Of a stretch of DNA of 64,000 nt, positions 26,751 through 35,277 are shown in pieces (position 1 is the first letter of the stretch; every line of letters starts with the position of its first letter). A program made the position numbers and the translations under genes. Origin of the DNA: Nocardia alni (GTDB lineage Bacteria; Actinomycetota; Actinomycetes; Mycobacteriales; Mycobacteriaceae); the NCBI RefSeq assembly GCF_019038435.1, contig NZ_JAGPOX010000018.1:1-64000 (forward strand), given 5' to 3'. The notes beneath the pieces are model-generated. The model worked only from the letters and a program-made list of their open reading frames with translations, was not told the origin of the DNA and did not search any database.

Positions 26751-26767
26751 GTACCGCTGAGCGGACC
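26751..26767. promoter_or_regulatory. IclR-locus operator, copy A
   Basis: GTACCGCTGAGCGGACC is an almost complete palindrome lying 32 bp before the start of PrpD copy 1. It differs from the consensus GTTCCGCTnAGCGGAAC at two positions. Confidence 0.65.
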
Positions 26768-26895
26768 GACTAACATGTCTTCGATCCTGACACTTGGCCG
26801 GGCCAGCCGTCAACCGTGAACTCGACTTTCTATAAATTCGCACTTGACAGGACTGCCACCCCTGGTGGTTACCTAGAGAGAGACAACGCCAATCC

Positions 26896-26912
26896 GTTCC
26901 GCTGAACGGAAC
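26896..26912. promoter_or_regulatory. IclR-locus operator, copy B
   Basis: GTTCCGCTGAACGGAAC is 20 bp before the IclR ATG at 26933. A TTGACA (26844-26849) lies about 50 bp upstream, so the site is near the likely transcription start. The position suits autoregulation. Confidence 0.75.
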
Positions 26913-26932
26913 GAACTCATCGGAGAGTCGCC

Positions 26933-27700
26933 ATGACCGAACCCACGCCTGGCACCGAGGCCGCCGCGCGGGTCGCCGACGTTCTGCTGCTGTTCACCGA
27001 CGGCCCGTCCAGGCTCGGCGTCAGCGGGATCGCCCGCGATCTGGGCCTGAGCAAGGCCGTGGTGCACCGCATCCTGCAGTCCCTGGCCACCCGCGGCATG
27101 GTCGTGCTGGACCCGGAGAGCAGGCAGTACCGGCTGGGCCCGGCCGCCACCGCGCTCGGCGCCCGCGCGTTCCGCGAGTCGGATCTGCGCGCCTCCGCGC
27201 TGGACCTGCTGCGGGCACTGCGCGACGAAACCGGCGAGACGGCGACACTGACCGCGCTGGTCCCCGACGGCCGGATCTATCTCGATCAGGTCGAGGGCAC
27301 CCACGAGATCAAGATGACCGTGGAGCTGGGCCGCCGATTTCCGTTGCATGCCGGGAGTTCCGGCAAGTGCATGCTCGCGTTCCTGCCGGAGGAGACCCGG
27401 CGCCGCACACTCGCCGGTCCATTGACCGCGCTGACCTCCAACACGGTGACCGATCCCGATGACCTCGAGGCGGAGCTGACGCTGGTGCGCGAACTCGGTT
27501 TCGCACGCTCCGGCGGCGAACGCCAGGCCGACGCGGGCTCGGTGGCCGCGCCGGTGTTCGGCATGACCGGCGAGGTGATCGGCTCGATCTCGGTGTGCGG
27601 GCCGCGCTACCGGGTCACCGAGGAATTCGTGGAGAAGATCGCGCCGCAGCTGGTGGACACGGCCGAGCACATCTCCCGCCGCATGGGCCACCGCGGCTGA
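26933..27700 (+). CDS. IclR-family transcriptional regulator
   Basis: 255 residues. The N-terminal winged helix is ADVLLLFTDGPSRLGVSGIARDLGLSKAVVHRILQSLATRGMVVLDPESRQYRLGPAA. The effector domain includes GRRFPLHAGSSGKCMLAFLPEETR and ARSGGERQADAGSVAAPVFGMTGEVIGSISVCGP, both standard for IclR proteins. GGAGAG precedes the ATG. It lies between two divergent catabolic arms whose edges carry the same 17-bp palindrome, so it is very probably their common regulator, acting on a pathway intermediate. Confidence 0.92.
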   Translation: MTEPTPGTEAAARVADVLLLFTDGPSRLGVSGIARDLGLSKAVVHRILQSLATRGMVVLDPESRQYRLGPAATALGARAFRESDLRASALDLLRALRDETGETATLTALVPDGRIYLDQVEGTHEIKMTVELGRRFPLHAGSSGKCMLAFLPEETRRRTLAGPLTALTSNTVTDPDDLEAELTLVRELGFARSGGERQADAGSVAAPVFGMTGEVIGSISVCGPRYRVTEEFVEKIAPQLVDTAEHISRRMGHRG

Positions 27701-27726
27701 AATACCGCTGTACGAAGGGATTTACA

Positions 27727-28914
27727 TTGACTGTGCAAGCGCTGGCCGGGATCAAGGTGCTCGATGTGGCCACCCTGTTCGCCGGGCCGATGGCGGCCAC
27801 GCTGCTGGGTGACCACGGCGCCGAGGTGATCAAGGTCGAGCATCCCAGGGGTGACCCGTCCCGGACACACGGCGCCAGCAAGGACGGCGTCGGCCTGTGG
27901 TGGAAGATGCTGGGGCGCAACAAGAAATCACTCACCCTCTACCTCGGCTCACCCGAGGGGCAGCGCCTGTTCCGCGAGCTGGCCGCCGACGCCGACGTGA
28001 TCATCGAGAACTTCCGTCCCGGCACGCTGGAGCGCTGGGGACTGGGTTACGACGTGCTGGCACAGGACAATCCGGGGCTGGTGCTCGCGCGGGTCACCGG
28101 TTTCGGCCAGTTCGGCCCGTACTCCGCGCGTCCCGGCTTCGGCACGCTCGCCGAGGCGATGAGCGGCTTCGCGGCGCTGACCGGTGAGCCGGACGGTCCG
28201 CCCACCCTGCCGCCATTCGGCTTGGCCGACGGTGTAGCGGCGCTGACCACCGCGTTCGGCATCATGACCGCCCTGCGCGCCAGGGACGTCACCGGCCGCG
28301 GCCAGGTGTTGGACATGGCGATCATCGAGCCGCTGCTGACCGTGCTGGGCCCGCAGATCACCGCATACGACCAGCTGGGGCTGCTGCAACCGCGCACCGG
28401 CAACCGCTCCACCAACAACGCGCCGCGCAACACCTACCAGTGTGCCGACGGCAGCTGGGTGGCCGTGTCCACCAGCGCGCAGTCCATCGCCGAACGCGTG
28501 ATGCGCCTCGTAGGCCGCGCGGAACTGATCGAGGAGCCGTGGTTCGCCGCCGGCCGGACCCGCGCCGAGCACGCGGACGAGCTGGATGAGGCGGTGGGCT
28601 CGTGGATCGCCGCGCGGGGGCGGGACGAGGTGGTCACCGCGTTCGAGAAGGCGCAGGCCGCGGTCGCCCCGATCTACACCGCCGCCGACATCATGGCCGA
28701 CCCGCAGTACGCCGCGCTGGGCAGCGTGTTGCAGATCGACGATCCGGAACTGGGTCCGCTGAAGATGCCCAACGTTCCGTTCCGGCTCAGCGACACCCCA
28801 GGCGAAATCCGCACCACCGGACCGAAACTCGGCGAACATACCGCGGAGATCCTGGCCCGCTTCGGCATCGATGAGCAGGGCTTGGCCGGCCTGCGTGAGC
28901 AGGGTGTGGCGTGA
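27727..28914 (+). CDS. CaiB/BaiF (class III) CoA-transferase
   Basis: 395 residues, starting at TTG 27727 with GAAGGGA 6 bases upstream; GTG 27733 is an alternative. Family motifs: LAGIKVLDVATLFAGPMAATLLGDHGAEVIKVEHPRGDPSR, GRNKKSLTLYL, DVIIENFRPGTLERWGLGYDVLA and RVTGFGQFGPYS. The Asp of the ADVIIENF region is the usual catalytic position. It should move CoA from a donor such as succinyl-CoA to a carboxylate pathway intermediate. Its stop overlaps the start of the lyase gene. Confidence 0.9.
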   Translation: MTVQALAGIKVLDVATLFAGPMAATLLGDHGAEVIKVEHPRGDPSRTHGASKDGVGLWWKMLGRNKKSLTLYLGSPEGQRLFRELAADADVIIENFRPGTLERWGLGYDVLAQDNPGLVLARVTGFGQFGPYSARPGFGTLAEAMSGFAALTGEPDGPPTLPPFGLADGVAALTTAFGIMTALRARDVTGRGQVLDMAIIEPLLTVLGPQITAYDQLGLLQPRTGNRSTNNAPRNTYQCADGSWVAVSTSAQSIAERVMRLVGRAELIEEPWFAAGRTRAEHADELDEAVGSWIAARGRDEVVTAFEKAQAAVAPIYTAADIMADPQYAALGSVLQIDDPELGPLKMPNVPFRLSDTPGEIRTTGPKLGEHTAEILARFGIDEQGLAGLREQGVA

Positions 28915-29744
28915 TCGGCAAGGCGCGCAGCTGGTTGTACGTCCCGGCGCACCGCCCGGAACTGCTGGACAAGGCGATGGCCGGTCCGGCGGACGCGGTG
29001 GTGTATGACCTGGAGGACGCGATCGGCGCGCAGGACAAGGATATTGCCCGCGCGAACGCCGTCGCCGCGACGGCCCGGCCCTGGCCCAAGCCGTTGTGGG
29101 TCCGCATCAACTCACCGCAAAGCCCATGGGGTGAAAGGGATATCGAGGAACTCGCCGGGCGCGGAATCGCCGGGGTGCGAGTACCCAAATGCGCCGACCC
29201 CGATGCCGTCGCTCGGATCGCCGAGAGGCTCGCGGCGCCCGTGCACGTGCTCGTCGAATCCGCACTGGGCGTGGAGAACGCCTTCCTGCTCGCCGCCTCC
29301 CACCCGCTGGTCGCATCGGTTTCTCTCGGCGAGGCCGATCTGCTCGCCGATCTGCGGGTGCGCGACCAGGCGGCGCTGGAGTGGGCGCGCCAGCGCACCG
29401 TCAACGCCAACCGCGCGGCCGGGCTGCCCAGCCCGCCGCACGCGGTGTGGACCGACGTCGCCGACCTGCACGGACTCACCATCGACAGCCAGACCGCCCG
29501 CGACCGCGGGTTCTTCGGCCGATCGGTGGTGCACCCGAAGCAGATCGAACCGGTGAACGCCGTGTTCACCCCGAGCCATACCGAGGTCGACGTCGCCCGC
29601 CGGCTGCTGAAGTCCTTGAACGGCAAGGATTCCGCGGCCTGGTTGGACGACGACGGCCGGTTCGTCGACCCGGCCGTCGTCGCCCGCAGCAGATGGGTGC
29701 TCGACCTGGCCGAGCAATTCGAAACAGAAGGGACCACACCATGA
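28911..29744 (+). CDS. HpcH/HpaI aldolase / CitE-type beta-hydroxyacyl-CoA lyase
   Basis: 277 residues from a GTG at 28911 that overlaps the preceding TGA. Motifs: ARSWLYVPAHRPELLDKAMAGPADAVVYDLEDAIG, WVRINSP, RVPKCADPDAV, VLVESALGVENAF and SVSLGEADLLADL. The metal-binding Glu and Asp of the CitE family are present, so it should cleave a beta-hydroxyacyl-CoA (malyl-, citramalyl- or similar) to an acyl-CoA and a 2-oxoacid. The preceding CoA-transferase would supply the thioester. Coupled to the next gene (ATGA). Confidence 0.88.
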   Translation: MIGKARSWLYVPAHRPELLDKAMAGPADAVVYDLEDAIGAQDKDIARANAVAATARPWPKPLWVRINSPQSPWGERDIEELAGRGIAGVRVPKCADPDAVARIAERLAAPVHVLVESALGVENAFLLAASHPLVASVSLGEADLLADLRVRDQAALEWARQRTVNANRAAGLPSPPHAVWTDVADLHGLTIDSQTARDRGFFGRSVVHPKQIEPVNAVFTPSHTEVDVARRLLKSLNGKDSAAWLDDDGRFVDPAVVARSRWVLDLAEQFETEGTTP

Positions 29745-30565
29745 CCGACGCCGTAACCGGCGCCCTGCTCGAAACCGTCGCGAAGGGACTGCGCACGATC
29801 GAGCTGGGCCAGCCGCTGTTCACCGGAATGCCGTGCTCGCCCAATCATCCCGGATTCCGGATGACGCTGGCTCGTCGGCACGGCGACATGATGCGCCCCG
29901 ATGGTGGTTCGGCGAGCAACGAGGTGATCATCACCGGTGGGCACGTCGGCACCCACATCGACTCGCTCTCGCACGTGAGTCACAACGGGAAGCTGCACGG
30001 CGGTATCGATGCCGACGAGGCGCAGCGCGGCGGGAAGTTCAGCGAGCATGGCACCGAGAAGATTCCGCCGCTGGTCACCCGTGGCGTGCTGTTGGATGTG
30101 GCCGGGGTCAAGGGCGTTGACATCCTCGAGCCCGGTTACGGGGTGACCGAGGCGGATCTGATTGCGGCGGCCGAGCGGGCCGGGGTGCGGCCGGAGGCCG
30201 GGGATGTCGCCCTGGTTCGTACCGGCTGGGCACGCAACTTCTCCGACGCGACAACGTATCTGGGCCAGGACGCCGGCGTGCCGGGCATGACGGTGGAGGC
30301 CGCCGAGTGGCTCGCCGCACGCGGCGTGGTCGCCACCGGCGCGGATACCACTGCCTACGAGCAGATTCCCGCCGGCGCCGGACACCGGGAGCTGCCGGTG
30401 CACCGAGTGTTGCTGGTGGAGAACGGGATCTACATCATGGAACACCTGAATCTGGAAGATATCGCCGCCGAGGGGATTGTCGAATTCCTGTTCGTGGTTG
30501 CGCCGCTGCGCATCGTGGGCGGCACGGGCTCCCCGATCCGCCCGGTCGCGGTGGTGGGCGCATGA
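29741..30565 (+). CDS. Cyclase-family metal-dependent hydrolase (kynurenine formamidase-like)
   Basis: 274 residues. The signature HVGTHIDSLSHVSHNGKLHGG corresponds to the HxGTHxDxPxH metal motif, with Ser-Leu in place of Ala-Pro. Later GDVALVRTGWARNF and HRVLLVENGIYIMEHLNLEDIAAEG fit the same family, whose members hydrolyse amides or lactones (N-formylkynurenine, isatin). It could open or trim the product of the hydantoinase-like enzyme. ATG 29741 overlaps the lyase stop. Confidence 0.86.
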   Translation: MTDAVTGALLETVAKGLRTIELGQPLFTGMPCSPNHPGFRMTLARRHGDMMRPDGGSASNEVIITGGHVGTHIDSLSHVSHNGKLHGGIDADEAQRGGKFSEHGTEKIPPLVTRGVLLDVAGVKGVDILEPGYGVTEADLIAAAERAGVRPEAGDVALVRTGWARNFSDATTYLGQDAGVPGMTVEAAEWLAARGVVATGADTTAYEQIPAGAGHRELPVHRVLLVENGIYIMEHLNLEDIAAEGIVEFLFVVAPLRIVGGTGSPIRPVAVVGA

Positions 30566-31974
30566 CCGCCACTCCGGCACAGCAACTCGGCGCGCTCGCC
30601 GCCGGCGTCCGCGTCGACGGCCTGTCCGCCGATCTGCGGACCGATCTGGCCGGTCGCGTACTGGACCTGCTCGGCAACAGTCTCGCCGCGCTCGGCGAGA
30701 AACCGGCCGAGGTGATCCGAAACGTGGTGCGCGACTGGGGCGGTAACCCGGCGGCCACCGCGCTCGGTATCGAGGGCAGGCTGCCCGCCCCGTCGGCCGC
30801 GCTGGTCAACGGAACCCTCGCGCACAGCCTCGATTTCGACGACACCCACCTGCCCTCGGTGCTGCATCCCTCCTCGGCGGTGATCCCGGCTGCGCTCGCG
30901 GTGGCCGAAAAGACCGGCGCGAGTGGGCCTTCGTTCCTGGACGCCGCGACCGTCGGCATCGAGGTGACGTGCAGGCTCGGCATGGCCGGATACGACGAGG
31001 AGAACGCGAACTCGGTGTTCTTCGACCGCGGCCAGCACGCCACCGCGATCTGCGGAGCGGTCGGGGCCGCGGTCGCCGCGGGCATGCTGCTCGGCCTCGA
31101 CGCCGAAGGTCTGACGTCGGCGATCGGCATCGCATGCAGTATGGGTTCCGGTGTGATCGAGGCGAATCGAACCGGCGGCACCGTCAAACGTGTGCACTGT
31201 GGGTGGGCCGCGCACGCCGGGGTGGTCGCGGCGGAGATGGCCCAGCACGGGCTCACCGGACCGCCCACCGTGCTGGAGGGGCGGTTCGGATTCCTCCAGG
31301 CGTTCTGCGGGGACCGGTTCGACATCGATCAGGTCACCCGCGGGCTCGGCGAGCACTGGGAGACCCCGGGCATCTTCTTCAAGCCCTACCCCTGCAACCA
31401 CTTCACGCACGCGGGCGTGGACGCCGCACTCCGGCTACGCGCGTCGGGAATCGATCCGGCCCGGATCACGGAGTTGACGCTCGGTGTGCCGGAACCGGTG
31501 CTGCGCACCATCGGCGAGCCGATCGAGGAAAAGCGCCGGCCGCGGTCGGGCTACCACGGGGCGTTCAGCGGCCCATACACCGTGGCCGCGGCACTGCTCG
31601 GCGGCGGCGGTCTCGGCGTTTTCCATGAGGACTTCACCGACGACGCCGTGCGGGATCCGGCGCGTCTGGCTATCGCGGACAAGGTGAACGTCGTCGCCGA
31701 CGCGGAGTGCACCCGGATCTTCCCCCGGCAGTTCCCCGCCGTGCTCACGGTTCGCCTCGACGACGGAACCACACGCAGTGAACGGGTTTCGGAGAATCGC
31801 GGTGGTCCGGCCAACCCGCTGTCGGCTGCCGAGCTGACATTGAAGTTCACATCGAATGCGGCGCGGTCGGTTCCGGAAGAGACGGCCGAGCGGCTCGCTG
31901 CGGCTGTCTGGCAACTGCCCGAAGGTGGGTCGGTCAAGGACGTTCTGAGCATTGTTCCTGTCAGCGGAACATAG
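30562..31974 (+). CDS. MmgE/PrpD-family protein (copy 2)
   Basis: 470 residues. Motifs: RVLDLLGNSLAALGEKPAEVIRNVV, LVNGTLAHSLDFDDTHLPSVLHPSSAVIPAALAVAE, GTVKRVHCGWAAHAGVVAAEMAQHGLTGPPTVLEGRFGFLQAF and FFKPYPCNHFTHAGVDAALRLR. The HSLDFDDTH and PYPCNHFTH motifs fit the canonical active site better than those of copy 1. A hydratase, dehydratase, decarboxylase or isomerase of a branched dicarboxylate is the family expectation. It overlaps the cyclase stop (ATGA). One operator-like 17-mer lies inside its last codons. Confidence 0.88.
   Translation: MTATPAQQLGALAAGVRVDGLSADLRTDLAGRVLDLLGNSLAALGEKPAEVIRNVVRDWGGNPAATALGIEGRLPAPSAALVNGTLAHSLDFDDTHLPSVLHPSSAVIPAALAVAEKTGASGPSFLDAATVGIEVTCRLGMAGYDEENANSVFFDRGQHATAICGAVGAAVAAGMLLGLDAEGLTSAIGIACSMGSGVIEANRTGGTVKRVHCGWAAHAGVVAAEMAQHGLTGPPTVLEGRFGFLQAFCGDRFDIDQVTRGLGEHWETPGIFFKPYPCNHFTHAGVDAALRLRASGIDPARITELTLGVPEPVLRTIGEPIEEKRRPRSGYHGAFSGPYTVAAALLGGGGLGVFHEDFTDDAVRDPARLAIADKVNVVADAECTRIFPRQFPAVLTVRLDDGTTRSERVSENRGGPANPLSAAELTLKFTSNAARSVPEETAERLAAAVWQLPEGGSVKDVLSIVPVSGT
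31954..31970. promoter_or_regulatory. IclR-locus operator, copy C (within 3' end of PrpD copy 2)
   Basis: GTTCCTGTCAGCGGAAC keeps both outer arms (GTTCC/GGAAC) of the consensus with three central differences. It lies 102 bp before copy D, so it may serve as an auxiliary site for the transporter promoter. As it is coding sequence too, it may be coincidental. Confidence 0.4.
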
Positions 31975-32040
31975 CGTGTGAGCTTCTCCCGGAATTTACA
32001 CGGGAAATCACGCAAAAACATTGTGCTCGGAAGAATGCAG

Positions 32041-32071
32041 TTGCATGATTTCAGCATCTTTTATTCATAAT
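32041..32071 (+). promoter_or_regulatory. Putative promoter of the MFS transporter gene
   Basis: TTGCAT (32041-32046) and CATAAT (32066-32071) are separated by 19 bases in the only AT-rich stretch before the transporter. The -10 hexamer abuts operator copy D, so a bound repressor would block initiation. Confidence 0.45.
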
Positions 32072-32088
32072 GTTCCGCTAAGCGGAAC
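32072..32088. promoter_or_regulatory. IclR-locus operator, copy D (perfect palindrome)
   Basis: GTTCCGCTAAGCGGAAC has perfect 7-bp arms around TAA. It is the best copy of the motif and lies 24 bp before the transporter start. Confidence 0.8.
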
Positions 32089-32112
32089 GGTGGACATTTG
32101 AGGTATCCCACC

Positions 32113-33402
32113 ATGCGCCAACATTTCCGCTGGGCCACGGTCGCTATGATCGTCGTCCTCGTCGTGATCAATTACATAGACCGCAGCGCGATTTCGTATG
32201 CGGTGAAGCCCCTCGAGGCCGAATTCGGCATCGACTCCGCTGATTACGGCGTCATCAGTTCCGCCTTCTCCATCGGGTACATGGTGTTCGCGTTTCTCGC
32301 GGGTCCGCTTGTCGACAAGTACGGTCCGCGCCGAATCCTGTTGATAGGCATGGTGATCTGGTCGATCGCCACCGCGATCACCCCGATCTCCGGTGGCTTC
32401 ACCGGCCTGTTGCTGATCCGCGTCGTGCTCGGCGCGGGCGAGGCTCCCGGCTTTCCCGCGGCTACCCGCGTGTTCAGCCGCTGGCTCCCACGCTCGGAAC
32501 GAGGTTTCGCACTGGCTCTGGTGGGCGGCGTGGCGGTCTCGGGCAGCCTGTTGATCGGCGGCCCCCTGGTCACCCAGCTGATCGCCGGCATCGGCTGGCG
32601 CGGCATGTTCTGGGTGCTGGCCGTGCTCGGCGTGGTGTGGGCGCTGGTCGCGGTCGGTCTGCTGTACAACACCCCCGCCGGATCCCCGCGTGTCTCCGAC
32701 GCCGAGCGCGCGCACATCGCGTCCGGGCAATTGGCCGAGGAGACCACCGAGCGCCAGGAAAAGGTGAACTGGCACAGCATCTTCACCAACCGCAACCTGT
32801 GGATCGTCGGCGCAGGATACTTCGCTTGGGGCTACATCTTCTGGGCGTTCATGTATTGGCTCCCGCAATACCTGTCCACCTCGTACCACCTGAGCATCAC
32901 GAAGGTCGGCGCGTTCACCGTAGCCCCTTGGGCCGCAGGCGTAGTCGGCGCGATCATCGGCGGCATCCTGGTCGACCGCGTCTACGCCCGCACCGGCCGC
33001 ATCCGCAGCCGCTTCACCATCATGGGCATAGCCCTACTCCTGGCCGGCGCCGCCCTGATCCCGATCATCGCCGCCCCCTCCCTGATCACCGCCATCGTAT
33101 TCATCTCGATCGGCGTAGGCTGCGGCTTCGTCACCGGCGGAATCTGGTGGGTAGCAGCAATAGACGCCGAACCCAGCCAACCCGGCAGCGCCGCCGGCTT
33201 CGCCGACGCCTGCTTCGCCCTCTCGGGCGTGGTGGCACCCCTGGTAATGGGCTTCATCGTCCAGAGCACCGGCACATTCGCCAGCGGATTCGTGGTCATG
33301 GTGGTGCTGGCGCTGATCGGCGCGGGGCTGATGCTGTTCTGCACCCGTGAACCCGAGCGGGCGCCGCTGGAAGCCGACGTACCGACTACCGCGATCTCAT
33401 AG
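32113..33402 (+). CDS. MFS transporter, anion:cation symporter (ACS) type
   Basis: 429 residues with about 12 hydrophobic segments. The N-terminal INYIDRSAISYAVKPLEAEFGID and the motif LAGPLVDKYGPRRILLIGMVIWSIAT, with GAGEAPGFPAATRVFSRWLPRSERG, are typical of the ACS family of organic-acid and sugar-acid symporters. GAGG precedes ATG 32113; an upstream TTG is less likely. It is probably the uptake system for the substrate of this locus. Confidence 0.9.
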   Translation: MRQHFRWATVAMIVVLVVINYIDRSAISYAVKPLEAEFGIDSADYGVISSAFSIGYMVFAFLAGPLVDKYGPRRILLIGMVIWSIATAITPISGGFTGLLLIRVVLGAGEAPGFPAATRVFSRWLPRSERGFALALVGGVAVSGSLLIGGPLVTQLIAGIGWRGMFWVLAVLGVVWALVAVGLLYNTPAGSPRVSDAERAHIASGQLAEETTERQEKVNWHSIFTNRNLWIVGAGYFAWGYIFWAFMYWLPQYLSTSYHLSITKVGAFTVAPWAAGVVGAIIGGILVDRVYARTGRIRSRFTIMGIALLLAGAALIPIIAAPSLITAIVFISIGVGCGFVTGGIWWVAAIDAEPSQPGSAAGFADACFALSGVVAPLVMGFIVQSTGTFASGFVVMVVLALIGAGLMLFCTREPERAPLEADVPTTAIS

Positions 33403-33456
33403 CACGGCGGTCTCCCGAGATGCTCCCTCGTCGAGGGCCGGCCACTGCACGCCCAC

Positions 33457-33490
33457 ACGACACGAACCTGCTCTCGCAGGTTCGTGTCGT
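33457..33490. terminator. Perfect 15-bp stem hairpin
   Basis: Arms 33457-33471 (ACGACACGAACCTGC) and 33476-33490 are exact reverse complements around the loop TCTC. It lies 55 bp after the transporter stop and closes the IclR locus. The rest of the 366-bp gap to the P450 holds only the TetR-type operator at 33674. Confidence 0.75.
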
Positions 33491-33673
33491 CGGCAGGGCA
33501 CGCAAAACATGGGAAACCGGAGGGGTAGTTCGGGCTCTATAGCGTCGAGATGGGCGTCGAGATGGGTCTCGGTGCCTGCGCTGCCGGGCCCACCGAAGCC
33601 TTCCGGTGTTGTCGCACGCTCATGCGATCGGCCTCGCTGATATCCGAAAAGCCTTGTGTCTCCCCGTAACTGC

Positions 33674-33691
33674 GCTATACATTTGTAAAGC
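33674..33691. promoter_or_regulatory. TetR-regulon operator, site 1
   Basis: GCTATAC-ATTT-GTAAAGC, one mismatch from the GCTATAC-N4-GTATAGC consensus, 77 bp before the P450 start at 33769. Confidence 0.75.
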
Positions 33692-33768
33692 ACGCGGTGG
33701 CGGCGCACTCGAGGTTTCGGATGTGCACCCGTTCCGCTGTCAATGAGCATCTGAGAGTGGTGTGGACC

Positions 33769-35118
33769 ATGGGGAAAGACGACGGCCGCAAGGCCGCGCA
33801 CTTCGATTTCGACCGGCACGCGCACGACTACCGCGGCCGATTCGACCAGATCACCGAGCAGATGCACCAGCAATGCCCGGTCGCCTGGACGCCCACCTAT
33901 GGCGGGCACTGGGTCGCCGCGGACGCCGAGTCGGTATTCGCACTGGCGCGCTGCCCCTACGTGTCCAACGATCACGACCTCCACAACGAGCGCCGTGGTT
34001 ACAAGGGAATCTCCATCCCCACCATGATCGAGTCCTCACCCGCCCGCGGCGGCATGCTCGAGATGGACGATCCGGAGCACCGCATCTACCGCAGCACCCT
34101 GAACCCTTACCTGTCGCCGGCCGCGATCAAGCGGTGGGTGCCGGTCATCGACGAAGTGGTCCGGGCCTGCCTGGACGAGCATATCGAGACCGGCACCATC
34201 GATTTCGTCGACGACCTGGCAAACGTCGTGCCCGCCGTGCTGACCCTGGCGATGATGGGGGTGCCGTTGCAGAATTGGGCCCTCTACAATGAGCCCGCCC
34301 ATGCCGGCGTCTACACCCCGCCGGGCTCGCCGGACGCGCCGCGGGTGGCTCAGTTGTATATGCAGATGGGTCTGGACATGCTCCAGAACCTCAACGAGAT
34401 TCGCGAGCACCCCCGGCCGGGCATCATCGACGCGTTGACCCGGATCACGGTGGACGGGCAACCCGCACCGGACATGGAGTTGCTCGGCATGCTCAACCTG
34501 CTCGTAGGCGGCGGTTTCGATACCACCACAGCGCTGACGGCGCGTTCACTGGAGTGGCTGTCGGACAATCCGGACGAACGCGACCGCCTCAGCCGGGAGC
34601 GTGACGACCTGCTCGATTCGGCGACCGAAGAATTCCTGCGCTACTTCACACCGGCGCCGGGGGACGGTCGCACGATCTCCGCGGACTGCGAACTTGTCGG
34701 TACCCGGTTCGCCGAAGGGGAGCGGCTGTGGCTGTCGTGGGCCATGGCCAATCGCGATCAGGCGATCTTCGAGGACCCGAACCGGATCGAGCTGGACCGA
34801 AGAGGCAACCGTCACTTCAGTTTCGGGCTCGGTAACCACCGCTGCATCGGGTCCAACTTCGCGCGCACCGTGTTCAAACGCATGCTCATCGCGGTGCTGG
34901 ACCGGGTGCCGGACTTCCGCTGCGATCCGGTCGGCCGGGTGCATTACGACAGTATCGGCGTCATCCAAGGAATGCGTCATCTACCGGCCACGTTCACCCC
35001 CGGCCCTCGGCTCGGAGCCGGGCTCGACGAGACTCTGGACAAGCTGCAGCGGGTGTGTGACGAGCAGCAACTCGCCCGACCCGTTACCGAACATCCCGAT
35101 GTTGGACGAATCGCATGA
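33769..35118 (+). CDS. Cytochrome P450 (first of two)
   Basis: 449 residues. The heme-binding loop is FSFGLGNHRCIGSNFAR; the I-helix is LLVGGGFDTTTALTAR (Gly-Gly-Phe-Asp-Thr-Thr); EEFLRYF is the ExxR. The MDDPEHRIYR segment and the C-terminal GVIQGMRHLPATFTPGPRLG fit actinobacterial soluble P450s. The start is uncertain: ATG 33769 lies before the conserved region, and earlier ATG/GTG codons are in frame. Electron-transfer partners (ferredoxin, reductase) are not encoded nearby. It carries operator site 1. Confidence 0.88.
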   Translation: MGKDDGRKAAHFDFDRHAHDYRGRFDQITEQMHQQCPVAWTPTYGGHWVAADAESVFALARCPYVSNDHDLHNERRGYKGISIPTMIESSPARGGMLEMDDPEHRIYRSTLNPYLSPAAIKRWVPVIDEVVRACLDEHIETGTIDFVDDLANVVPAVLTLAMMGVPLQNWALYNEPAHAGVYTPPGSPDAPRVAQLYMQMGLDMLQNLNEIREHPRPGIIDALTRITVDGQPAPDMELLGMLNLLVGGGFDTTTALTARSLEWLSDNPDERDRLSRERDDLLDSATEEFLRYFTPAPGDGRTISADCELVGTRFAEGERLWLSWAMANRDQAIFEDPNRIELDRRGNRHFSFGLGNHRCIGSNFARTVFKRMLIAVLDRVPDFRCDPVGRVHYDSIGVIQGMRHLPATFTPGPRLGAGLDETLDKLQRVCDEQQLARPVTEHPDVGRIA

Positions 35119-35231
35119 TCGGGGCCGAGTATGCGGGTGAATCCCCGTGGGCGCATCACGAGTGAACTGCTCGTCGCCCGGGTATCGGAGCGGTAGCGAA
35201 AACGCCCTTCCACCTTCTACTTCCACGCTAA

Positions 35232-35249
35232 GCTTTACGTCTGTACAGC
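35232..35249. promoter_or_regulatory. TetR-regulon operator, site 2
   Basis: GCTTTAC-GTCT-GTACAGC, 28 bp before the GTG of the amidohydrolase. Confidence 0.7.
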
Positions 35250-35277
35250 GCGCGCCAGTGACCTGAAAGGAGCCGCT

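Noticed and set aside
27727..31974. Naming the IclR locus as the itaconate degradation pathway
   Set aside because: The CoA-transferase and lyase fit, but the hydantoinase-like, racemase-like and cyclase genes are not part of that pathway and no itaconyl-CoA hydratase of the known type is seen.
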